Assembly: GCA_020217165.1 (NCBI GenBank)
Contig: JAIWOE010000057.1
Span: forward strand, 1-18,380
DNA: 18,380 nucleotides
Reading direction: 5' to 3'
DNA from: Desulfovibrio sp.
GTDB lineage: Bacteria; Desulfobacterota; Desulfovibrionia; Desulfovibrionales; Desulfovibrionaceae
Shown here: in pieces, positions 1-6,508 of the stretch
Numbering within the stretch: the first letter of the stretch is position 1
Layout of the letters: each line of letters starts with the position of its first letter
The notes under the pieces: generated by a model
The model's database searches: none
The model's input: the letters and a program-made list of their open reading frames with translations, nothing else
What the model was told of the DNA's origin: nothing
Made by a program: the position numbers and the translations under genes

Positions 1-2
1 CC

Positions 3-443
3 CCCGCTGCTCCCGCTGCGGCTGCGGCCAGCCCCTTGGCCGCGCGATACGGCCTGGGCGGGCAGGCGGCGTCCGCTGCTGCCACCGGCCCTGCCGGCGG
101 GCCCGAGTTTGGCGCCGTGTGTTTTGATACCCGCCAGACCGACGTGCAGTCCGACGCCTCCGGCACCGTGGACGCCCTGGGGCGCATGCTTTCCATGTCT
201 CCGCATTTGCGATGCATCCTGGCGGGGCACACGGACAACGTGGGCAACGCCGAGGTGAACCTGCGCATCTCCCGGGAACGTGCCGAGGGCGTGCGGCAGT
301 ACCTGCTCACGAAATACAATCTCAAGGCCGAGCAGCTGGAGGTGCAGGCCTTTGGCAAGAACGCCCCCGTGGCCAGCAACGAGACGGAAGAAGGCCGTCG
401 GCTGAATCGCCGGGTGGAGTTCAAGATACTCGAAATCCAGTGA
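3..443 (+). CDS. OmpA-family C-terminal domain protein, 3' part only
   Basis: The reading frame is open from base 3, so the gene begins upstream of the window and only its last 146 codons are visible. The first 30 or so visible residues are an Ala/Pro/Gly-rich linker. They are followed by an OmpA C-terminal (peptidoglycan-binding) domain. Its hallmarks are FDTRQTDV, then GHTDNVGNAEVNLRISRERA, then a closing GRRLNRRVEF. The Asp of HTDN and the Arg of SRERA correspond to the residues that bind diaminopimelate in known OmpA-like domains. Such proteins anchor the outer membrane, or a motor or secretion complex, to the cell wall. Without the N-terminus it cannot be told whether this is a porin-type OmpA, a Pal-like lipoprotein or a MotB relative. 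It converges on the nif operon, and the TGA stop is followed 45 bases later by a strong hairpin. There is no sign that it belongs to nitrogen fixation. Confidence 0.88.
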   Translation, partial: PAAPAAAAASPLAARYGLGGQAASAAATGPAGGPEFGAVCFDTRQTDVQSDASGTVDALGRMLSMSPHLRCILAGHTDNVGNAEVNLRISRERAEGVRQYLLTKYNLKAEQLEVQAFGKNAPVASNETEEGRRLNRRVEFKILEIQ

Positions 444-488
444 GGCTTGCGGGGGGAGAGGGGGCTGCGTCTGTGATGGAGACGTATT

Positions 489-522
489 CGGGGTGAACCC
501 TCTTAAGAAAGGGTTCACCCCG
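489..522. terminator. Strong hairpin between convergent genes, probable bidirectional terminator
   Basis: A perfect 13-bp inverted repeat (CGGGGTGAACCCT at 489-501, AGGGTTCACCCCG at 510-522) encloses an 8-base loop. It lies 45 bases after the OmpA-like stop and 55 bases after the nifB stop, exactly where both convergent transcripts should end. Neither side carries a clear U-tract, so it is not a textbook intrinsic terminator. It may work as a U-less terminator or as a 3'-end stabiliser. The rest of 444-577 shows nothing else I can support. Confidence 0.65.
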
Positions 523-577
523 GGCGCGTGTTGCAAGGTGATGCTGTCATCTCCTTATTTCGGAGAGGACCGGAACG

Positions 578-1873
578 CTAGCAGCCCTCGCCGCCGCCAC
601 CGCACCCCATCTTGCAGCCGCCCTTCTGTTTGCGGAATTGGGAGAGGTCGCCGTGGCCGTAAACGGCGGCCAGACCCTGGTCGATGAGTCCCTGCATTTC
701 GTGGCAGGCCAGGCCGGATTCCTCCAGCACGGCCCGGGGCGTGGCGCCCATGGCGGCGCAGAGCACGGCCCTGCAGTCCTTGAGCAGCTCCGCCACCATC
801 AGCCAGCGTTTGGGGCCAGAGGCCCGGGAAGGGGCAGGGCGCTCCTCGACGAGTTCGTAGCAGCCTTCCGCCGTCTGGTTCCAGATCTGAAACCGCTCGG
901 TCTCGCCCAGGTGGCGGTTCACCAGCAGGCCCTCCTGGGTGCACACGGCCACGTACGGTCTTGTTTCTTCCACGGGCAGCTCCAGCTTGCTGCAGGCCGA
1001 GAGGCAGCCGGCCAGTTCCTTGGTGCGGTCGTCGGTCAGCAGGCCCACGGCATCGGCCCGGCAGCGCTGGCAGTGGCGCATCTGGGGCAGGTGCTGTTCC
1101 ATGGCGTCGCGGATGGCGTCCAGCTTGACCTTTTTGGGTTCCTCGATGTTTTCGTAAATGGTGCCGGCCACGGGCTTGAGGCCCATGCAGTTGAGCACGT
1201 CCACGCCCAGGGCCTTCATGGTCTTGGCGATGGCCTCAATGTGGTGCTCGTTGACGCCGGGGATGACGATGGTGTTCACCTTGACCACCATCCCCAGCTC
1301 TTTGCAGCGGCGGATGCCCTCCAGTTGCCGGGAAAGCAACAGTTTGGCGCCTTCCAACCCCTTGTACATGACGTTGCCGTCGCGAACCCAGGCGTAGATG
1401 CCGGCCCCGATTTCCGGATCCACGGCATTGACGGTCACGGTGACGTGGGACACGCCCACCTCGGCCAGCTCGTCCACATGGGCCGGGAGCCCCAGGCCGT
1501 TGGTGGAAAGGCAGAACAGCAGTTGCGGATGCTTTTTGTTGAGTCGGCGCATGGTGTCGATGGTCTTGTCGGCATTGGCCATGGGGTCGCCGGGGCCGGC
1601 AATGCCCACCACCGTGATGCGCGGCTCCTTGGCCAGCACGCGGTCCATGTAATGCACGGCCTGGGCCGGGGAGAGCACGGCGGAGGTGACGCCGGGCCGG
1701 CTCTCGTTCACGCAATCGTACTTGCGGTTGCAGAAGTTGCACTGGATGTTGCACTTGGGCGCCACAGGCAGGTGCACTCGGCCGCAGGATCCCTTGGCCT
1801 CCTTGTTGAAGCAGGGATGCCTGGAGAAATCCTTGGACTGGGACACGGTGGACGAGGCGAGAAGTTCTTGCAT
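578..1873 (-). CDS. nifB: NifB, radical SAM FeMo-co core synthase with NifX-like C-terminal domain
   Basis: This 431-residue protein is a complete NifB, which uses SAM to insert carbide and fuse two [4Fe-4S] units into NifB-co, the precursor of FeMo-co. The N-terminus has HPCF (Cys21), the radical SAM motif CNIQCNFC (Cys41, 45, 48), a further Cys54, and the ESRPG motif at 57-61. AGPGDP follows near 93, and CLSTNGL has its Cys at 121. A CQRCRADAVG segment at 268-277 closes the catalytic part. Residues from about 305 to 412 form a NifX/NafY-like cofactor-carrier domain. The last 13 residues are Gly/Cys-rich with three cysteines (420, 424, 431). The ATG is preceded by AAAGGAG and lies 12 bases after the nifN stop, so the gene is the last of the nif operon. 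All cysteines I would expect for cluster binding are present, unlike in the paralogue at 5180-6391. Confidence 0.97.
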   Translation of the reverse strand: MQELLASSTVSQSKDFSRHPCFNKEAKGSCGRVHLPVAPKCNIQCNFCNRKYDCVNESRPGVTSAVLSPAQAVHYMDRVLAKEPRITVVGIAGPGDPMANADKTIDTMRRLNKKHPQLLFCLSTNGLGLPAHVDELAEVGVSHVTVTVNAVDPEIGAGIYAWVRDGNVMYKGLEGAKLLLSRQLEGIRRCKELGMVVKVNTIVIPGVNEHHIEAIAKTMKALGVDVLNCMGLKPVAGTIYENIEEPKKVKLDAIRDAMEQHLPQMRHCQRCRADAVGLLTDDRTKELAGCLSACSKLELPVEETRPYVAVCTQEGLLVNRHLGETERFQIWNQTAEGCYELVEERPAPSRASGPKRWLMVAELLKDCRAVLCAAMGATPRAVLEESGLACHEMQGLIDQGLAAVYGHGDLSQFRKQKGGCKMGCGGGGEGC

Positions 1874-1885
1874 GGCGCCGCTCCT

Positions 1886-3301
1886 TTAGACGTAGCTCCA
1901 GCCGAGGGGGTTGTCGGCCTGGCGTTTTTCGATGATGGCATTGACGATGCGGTCAAACAGCGACTGCGTGCCCGTGTAAAACAGGTGCGGCATGCGGGCG
2001 GCGCCGAAGCGGTCGTGGATGGGAAAACCCACCCGCACCAGGGGCGCGCCGGCATCGCGGGCGATGCGGTGGCCCTTGGAGTTGCCAAGGATAAGGTCCG
2101 GCTGCAGGGCCTTGGTTTCGTGCTCGATCTCAAAAAAGTCGATGTTGGGGCGAACGTCGGGCAGTTCCCTGAGCAGATCTCCGCATACGGCGGCGATTTT
2201 TTCCTTGAGCAGGCCGGAGTTGCCGCCCGAGGCCACCAGCACCGGGATGATGCCGATTTCCGCCAGCAGGCCCGTGAGGCCCACCACCAGCTCCTCCTCC
2301 CCGTAGACCACGGCCCGCTTGCCGGAGATGTACTTGTGGCCATCTACCAGGGCGTCCAGATAGCGGCCGCGCTCCCGGGCGTAGCGCAGGGGCATGGGCT
2401 GGCCTGCAATCTCCTGCAGGGTGTGGAAAAAGGCATCCGAGGCGCGCAGGCCGATGGGCGTGGGCAGGCGGTGGGCCGGCACGCCGAACTTGTCTTGCAG
2501 CACCGCGGCGCCGGACTGGTCCGGGTGCAGGGTGGCGCCAAACTCCACCGTGGCCCGGGCCGCGCCCATGGCCTTGAGGCTGGTCCGGGGCGTGCCGCCG
2601 GGGGGGAGCTTCTGGTAATCGTCCAGAATTTCTCCGTCCAGGGTTTCGGAATAATCCGGCAGGATGGTCACGGGCAGGTTGAACCGCTCGAAGATGTCCT
2701 TGGCGTTGCGGATATCCTCGGGGGAGACAAATCCCGGTAGCAGATTCACGCCGGCGTGCCTGGGGTTCTCGGCAGTCACGGGCAGGGGCATCTGGTCGCA
2801 GACGGCCTTCACCGCGGCCTGGAACCCCTCCATGTGCGAGCCGGAGTAGCTGGGCGTGGAGACGTGCACCAGGTCCGGCAATTCCAGGTCCCCGAATTCC
2901 TGCTTGAATTCGTGCAGGAGCATGGCCACGTCGTCCCCGATGGTTTCCGTGAGGCAGGTGGTGGCAATGCCCACCATCTTGGCCTCGTACTTCTTCATCA
3001 CATTGAGGATGCCTTGCTTGAGGTTGGGGCCGCCGCCGTAGATGGCCTGCTTTTCCCCCAGGGAGGAGGAGGCGATGTCCATGGGTTCGCGGAAGTGGCT
3101 GATGATGTAGCGCCGCATGTACGTGGCGCAGCCCTGGGAGCCGTGCAGGAAGGGGATGGCGTCTTCGATGCCGCGGAAGACGATGCTCGCGCCCAGGGGC
3201 GTGCAGAGCTTGCAGGCGTTGGTGGTGGAAACAAAGTCCGGGGAGGTGGTCTTCATGGTCGGCCCCTTGGGGGTGCGCTCCAGGGTGGTGGCGTCGCTCA
3301 T
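1886..3301 (-). CDS. nifN: NifN, FeMo-co scaffold beta subunit
   Basis: The 471-residue product is a NifK-like protein that pairs with NifE to form the NifEN scaffold on which NifB-co matures to FeMo-co. The family signature is clear: CKLCTPLGA (Cys30, Cys33), HGSQGCATY (Cys58), GGGPNLKQG and TTCLTETIGDD (Cys116). A C-terminal half with LGNSKGHRIA and RVGFPIHDRFG corresponds to the last part of NifK. The chosen ATG overlaps the nifE stop as ATGA, with GGAGG seven bases upstream inside nifE, which points to translational coupling. A second in-frame ATG at 3256 is a possible alternative and would remove 15 poorly conserved residues. Positions equivalent to all three NifK P-cluster cysteines are cysteine here. 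That differs from my recollection of Azotobacter NifN, in which one cysteine is used for the shared cluster. Confidence 0.95.
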   Translation of the reverse strand: MSDATTLERTPKGPTMKTTSPDFVSTTNACKLCTPLGASIVFRGIEDAIPFLHGSQGCATYMRRYIISHFREPMDIASSSLGEKQAIYGGGPNLKQGILNVMKKYEAKMVGIATTCLTETIGDDVAMLLHEFKQEFGDLELPDLVHVSTPSYSGSHMEGFQAAVKAVCDQMPLPVTAENPRHAGVNLLPGFVSPEDIRNAKDIFERFNLPVTILPDYSETLDGEILDDYQKLPPGGTPRTSLKAMGAARATVEFGATLHPDQSGAAVLQDKFGVPAHRLPTPIGLRASDAFFHTLQEIAGQPMPLRYARERGRYLDALVDGHKYISGKRAVVYGEEELVVGLTGLLAEIGIIPVLVASGGNSGLLKEKIAAVCGDLLRELPDVRPNIDFFEIEHETKALQPDLILGNSKGHRIARDAGAPLVRVGFPIHDRFGAARMPHLFYTGTQSLFDRIVNAIIEKRQADNPLGWSYV

Positions 3302-4737
3302 ATGGTCGCCTCCGTGCAGTTGGCGATGGCAGCGGCCTTGGCCGCGCGGCGGGGCATGAACCGCCACACCGGGCTGGTGACGGTGCGGTGCACCTCCAGG
3401 GCAAAGTTGTACATGCCCACAAAGCCTTCCAGGCATTCCTTGCGTTCGTGGTTGTGGTCGCAAAAGCCGATGCCCAGCTTGTAGGCGATGGGCCGTTCCT
3501 TTACGCCGCCCACAAAGATGTCCACGTCCTTTTCCTTGATGAAGGCGGAGAGCTCCAGGGGGTTGGAATCATCCACGATGATGGTGCCGGGATCGCAGAT
3601 GGCGGCCAGTTCCTCGTAGTCTTCCTTGGTCCCGGTCTGGGAGCCCACCAGGGCAACCTGCATGCCCAGGTGCCGGAAGGCCTTGATGAGGGAGAAGGCC
3701 TTGAAGGCCCCGCCCACGTAAATGGCGGCTTTTTTCCCTTCCAGATCCCTGCGGAATTCCCGCAGTTTGGGCAGCAGTGCCCCCACTTCCTCGGCCACGA
3801 TGGCGCGGGCGCGGTCCATGATGGCGGGGTCCTTGTCCTTGAAAAACTCGGCCACGTCGTAGAGGGCCTGGGCCATGTCCTCAATGCCGAAGTAGGAGAC
3901 GCGGAGGTACGGCTGGCCGTATTTTTCCTGCATTAACTTGGCAAAGGGCTGGGTGGCGCCGTTGCACTGCACCAGGTTCAGGGCCGCGCCATGGCAGCGG
4001 CGGATGGCGTCCACGCGGCCATCGCCGGTGATGGTGGCCACCACCTGCAGGCCCATGCGCTCATAGTAGTCGCGGATGACCCAGATCTCACCGGCCAGAT
4101 TGAAATCGCCCAGGATGTTGATGGACAAGGGCGAAACGTCGGACACATCCGCCGTGCCGGCCAGCTGGGCCATGGCCTTGCAGGCGGCCTCGTAGCCGGC
4201 GCGCTTGTTGCCCTTGAAGCCTTCGCTCTGCACGGGCAGCACGGGGAGGCTTTTTTCCTCACTCACCTTTTTGCAGACGGCCTGGATATCGTCGCCGATG
4301 ATGCCCACGATGCACGTGGAATAGACAAAGGCGGCCTTGGGCTGGTGGCGGTCGATGAGTTCCACGAGGGCCTTGTACAGCTTGGTCTCCCCGCCGAAGA
4401 TGACGTCGCGTTCCTGCAGGTCCGTGGAAAAGGAGAGGCGGTGCAGCTCCGGGCCAGAAGACATGGCGCCCCGGATGTCCCAGGTGTAGGCCGCGCAGCC
4501 GATGGGGCCGTGGACCAGGTGCAGGGCGTCGGCAATGGGGTAGAGGACCACACGGGAGCCGCAGAAGGTGCAGGCGCGTTGGGAAACGGCCCCGGCCAGG
4601 CTGGGACGGTTGCAGGCGAGGTCAAAGGCGCTGGCTGCGCCGGTCTCGCCGGCGCCGGTGGCAGGACCGGTGACGTGGATCTGGTCTGCCCGTTCCTCAA
4701 AGATGACGGGCGTGATGGGCGTGGCGTGGTCGGTCAT
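3298..4737 (-). CDS. nifE: NifE, FeMo-co scaffold alpha subunit
   Basis: The 479-residue protein is a NifD paralogue that forms NifEN with NifN. Conserved segments in order are SQRACTFCGSRVVLYP (Cys56, Cys59), VHGPIGCAAYTWD (Cys81), STDLQERDVIFGG, STCIVGIIGDD (Cys142) and SEGFKGNKRAGYEAAC. Later come QCNGATQ, RVSYFGIEDMA and KLGIGFCDHNHERK. Cys59 or Cys56, with Cys81 and Cys142, are the likely ligands of the permanent cluster at the E-N interface. The ATG has GGAGG seven bases upstream. The first 40 residues are a non-conserved extension containing an Ala/Gly-rich linker. The stop overlaps the nifN start by four bases. A 128-base gap with a compound hairpin separates it from the upstream ferredoxin gene, the largest gap inside the nif operon. 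Length and motifs fit the family well. Confidence 0.96.
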   Translation of the reverse strand: MTDHATPITPVIFEERADQIHVTGPATGAGETGAASAFDLACNRPSLAGAVSQRACTFCGSRVVLYPIADALHLVHGPIGCAAYTWDIRGAMSSGPELHRLSFSTDLQERDVIFGGETKLYKALVELIDRHQPKAAFVYSTCIVGIIGDDIQAVCKKVSEEKSLPVLPVQSEGFKGNKRAGYEAACKAMAQLAGTADVSDVSPLSINILGDFNLAGEIWVIRDYYERMGLQVVATITGDGRVDAIRRCHGAALNLVQCNGATQPFAKLMQEKYGQPYLRVSYFGIEDMAQALYDVAEFFKDKDPAIMDRARAIVAEEVGALLPKLREFRRDLEGKKAAIYVGGAFKAFSLIKAFRHLGMQVALVGSQTGTKEDYEELAAICDPGTIIVDDSNPLELSAFIKEKDVDIFVGGVKERPIAYKLGIGFCDHNHERKECLEGFVGMYNFALEVHRTVTSPVWRFMPRRAAKAAAIANCTEATI

Positions 4738-4813
4738 GGTGGTCCTCCGTGCGTCTCGTGAACGGTCGGGTTTTCAGATGACGACGGTATGATTACTAAC
4801 AATCTGGTGCAAA

Positions 4814-4855
4814 TTGTCCAGGACGGCCCGGGCAAAAACACGGGCCGCCGGACAA
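4814..4855 (-). other. Compound hairpin between ferredoxin gene and nifE
   Basis: An outer 6-bp repeat (TTGTCC at 4814-4819, GGACAA at 4850-4855) brackets an inner 7-bp GC stem (CGGCCCG at 4824-4830, CGGGCCG at 4841-4847) with a 10-base loop. On the transcript of the operon it sits 10 bases after the ferredoxin stop and is followed by TTTGCACC. It could be a partial terminator (attenuator) or an RNA-stabilising structure that tunes nifENB relative to the genes before it. The rest of this gap (4738-4865) holds only the nifE Shine-Dalgarno. I saw no convincing sigma-54 site in it. Confidence 0.5.
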
Positions 4856-4865
4856 AATTGTCAAA

Positions 4866-5165
4866 TCAGAGGACAAAATCCTCGGCCACGCCGCCTTCTT
4901 CCATGGCGTCCATGATGGCATCCACGGCGTCCTCGGACTCCACGCCGCCGTACCAGACGTTCTGGGGGTAGATGACCATCACGGGACCGTTGTCGCACTG
5001 CTTCAGGCAGCTGGTGGTGGTCAGCAACGCGTCCAGGCCGCGGTCGAGGATTTGTTCTTCAATGTATCCTGCCAGGCCGGAGCTCTTCTTGTGGCACACG
5101 CCCTTGGGCTCGCCCTTGGCGCGGAAGGACTGGCACAGCAGAATGTGATAGGTTGGCTTTTCCAC
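4866..5165 (-). CDS. Thioredoxin-like [2Fe-2S] ferredoxin
   Basis: The 99-residue product belongs to the thioredoxin-fold [2Fe-2S] ferredoxins (the clostridial and Azotobacter nif-linked type). Four cysteines show the family spacing: Cys11, Cys24 (C-X12-C), Cys53 and Cys57 (C-X3-C, in SCLKQCDNGP). They are followed by VMVIYPQNVWYGGV, a strong family marker. The start is inferred as GTG at 5165: it has GGAGGAG seven bases upstream and lies 14 bases after the stop of the NifB-like gene. The longer open frame upstream would overlap that gene and lacks support. The protein should act in the cytoplasm as a one-electron carrier. Its place between a NifB-like gene and nifE suggests a role in cofactor assembly or in contact with NifDK, but this is inference. 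In Clostridium pasteurianum a relative is known to bind the MoFe protein. Confidence 0.92.
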   Translation of the reverse strand: MEKPTYHILLCQSFRAKGEPKGVCHKKSSGLAGYIEEQILDRGLDALLTTTSCLKQCDNGPVMVIYPQNVWYGGVESEDAVDAIMDAMEEGGVAEDFVL

Positions 5166-5179
5166 GGGGTCTCCTCCAC

Positions 5180-6391
5180 TCACTTGGATGGTTTGCCTTT
5201 CTTGTTTTTGATGCCAAAGCTCGCCAGCACGGCGGCGGCCACGTCCGTGTCTTCGGGCACCACGCGCACGCTCAGGCCGTGTTCGCCCAGCACCCGCTGG
5301 GGCGTGTCGCCGGCGCTGGCGACAATCAGAATCTTGCAATCGTTCAACAGGTGGGCCAGGGCTTTCCAGCGTTCCTCACCACCGCCCTTGGGCGGGGCCT
5401 GACGGTGTTCCTTGAGGGTCACCAGGCCGTGGTCATTCTGGTAGATGAGCAGCTGGCGGGCGTGGCCCAGGTGGGTATCCACGGTTTCGCCATTGCTGGT
5501 GGCCACGGCCACCAGGGGGCGCTGGGGGTCGGGCATGGCCCAGGGGGAGTCCGCAGCGGCCATGGCCCTGATCTTGTTCAGGATGGCCTCGGCCTGTTCC
5601 TCGCCCAGAAGGCCTTTGGCATCGGCCCGGCAGTGGGTGCAGCATTCCATGAGGGGCAGATGCGCCTTGGCGGCCTCGCGGGCGGCGAGCATGATGGCCT
5701 TGGTGGCCGGGGGACGGGTGCCCAGGGGAGAGGCCTGGGCCGGGTGGAAGGCGTTGAGCTCCAGCCCGTCCACCTCCAGGGCCGCCAGCCAGGCGGCGAT
5801 GTGGGCCACGTGTGCGTCGTTGATGTCGGGGATCACGGTGCACACGGCGATGACTTCCAGGCCCAGGGCCTTGCAGGCGGCGATGCCCCGGCGCTGGGCG
5901 TCCACGAGCAGGGTTGCGCCTTCCTGCCCGAACAGGTTGCGTTTGCCGGCGCGGACAAAGTAGTAGACCTGGGCGGCGATGGCCGGGTCCACGGCGTTCA
6001 CGGCCACGTACACCCGGCTGATGCCGGCCTCCCGGATGGCCTGGGCGTGTTCTGCCAGGGCCAGGCCGTTGGTGGAGATGAAGCGCGTGAGGTGGGGATG
6101 CGCCCTGGCCACCAGGCGCAGGGTTTCCAGGGTCTTGTCCGCCTCGGCCAGGGCATCGCCAGGGCCGGCCACGCCCACGGCGGTGATGCCGTCCTTGGCG
6201 GCCAGCACGGCATCCAGATAGGCCAGGGCCTGGCTGGGGGTGAGCAGCTGGCTGGCCACGCCGGGGCGGGACTGGTTGGCGCAGTCGTAGTTGCGGTCGC
6301 AGTATTTGCACTGGATGTTGCAGCGGGCGGCTACCGGCAGGTGGAGTCTGCCGCAGGCGAGTTCCGAGTCCATGGGGGCCGTGCTGTGCAT
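5180..6391 (-). CDS. Second NifB-like radical SAM / NifX-domain protein, non-canonical
   Basis: The 403-residue protein has the architecture of NifB: a radical SAM core followed by a NifX-like domain (about 292-385). It retains CNIQCKYC (Cys24, 28, 31), Cys37, AGPGDA, STNGL and CTHCRADAKG (Cys251, 254). Compared with the NifB at 578-1873 it starts too late to include the HPCF segment. It has Phe104 where NifB has Cys121, and NQSRPG where NifB has NESRPG. The missing cysteines fall at positions which, in studied NifB proteins, hold one of the two substrate [4Fe-4S] clusters as I recall. It may therefore not make NifB-co by itself. The tail is Lys-rich rather than Cys-rich. The ATG has AGGAA seven bases upstream; the in-frame sequence before it contains no HPC motif, so the short N-terminus is not a start-site error. 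It follows nifK after a 117-base gap with a large hairpin. Confidence 0.85.
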   Translation of the reverse strand: MHSTAPMDSELACGRLHLPVAARCNIQCKYCDRNYDCANQSRPGVASQLLTPSQALAYLDAVLAAKDGITAVGVAGPGDALAEADKTLETLRLVARAHPHLTRFISTNGLALAEHAQAIREAGISRVYVAVNAVDPAIAAQVYYFVRAGKRNLFGQEGATLLVDAQRRGIAACKALGLEVIAVCTVIPDINDAHVAHIAAWLAALEVDGLELNAFHPAQASPLGTRPPATKAIMLAAREAAKAHLPLMECCTHCRADAKGLLGEEQAEAILNKIRAMAAADSPWAMPDPQRPLVAVATSNGETVDTHLGHARQLLIYQNDHGLVTLKEHRQAPPKGGGEERWKALAHLLNDCKILIVASAGDTPQRVLGEHGLSVRVVPEDTDVAAAVLASFGIKNKKGKPSK

Positions 6392-6427
6392 GGTGCGTTC
6401 CTGCGGGGTCCCGGAAGGTGGAAGAAG

Positions 6428-6491
6428 CAGGAGCGGGGCTGCCCTGGGCCGGGCCGGGAGGGTTGCCCGGGCCTGGCGGTCCCCGCTCCTG
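6428..6491 (-). other. Long GC-rich stem-loop after nifK
   Basis: A perfect 11-bp inverted repeat (CAGGAGCGGGG at 6428-6438, CCCCGCTCCTG at 6481-6491) encloses a 42-base GC-rich loop that itself contains imperfect GCCCGGGC-type pairing. On the operon transcript the structure begins 18 bases after the nifK stop and is followed by CTTCTTCC rather than a U-run. It is well placed to protect the nifHDK part of the message from 3' decay or to stop some of the transcripts, giving more structural protein than assembly protein. The role is inferred. Confidence 0.6.
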
Positions 6492-6508
6492 GAGCGTGAT
6501 GCCTTGCG

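Noticed and set aside
638..2740. A 700-codon plus-strand open frame opposite nifB and nifN
   Set aside because: It is antisense to two well-supported genes, is rich in His/Gly/Ala/Val as expected for a mirror frame in GC-rich DNA, and shows no motif.
3302..3463. N-terminal extension of NifN into nifE
   Set aside because: The extension lies inside nifE in another frame, has no homology, and the ATGA overlap with a good Shine-Dalgarno gives a better start.
4790..4830. A sigma-54-like TGGACAATTTGC in front of nifE
   Set aside because: The GG and GC pairs are only seven bases apart instead of ten, so it cannot serve as a -24/-12 promoter.
6392..6427. Possible longer start for the NifB-like gene that would restore the HPC motif
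   Set aside because: The in-frame codons directly upstream read LPPSGTPQERT, contain no HPC or cysteine and lead into the stem-loop region.
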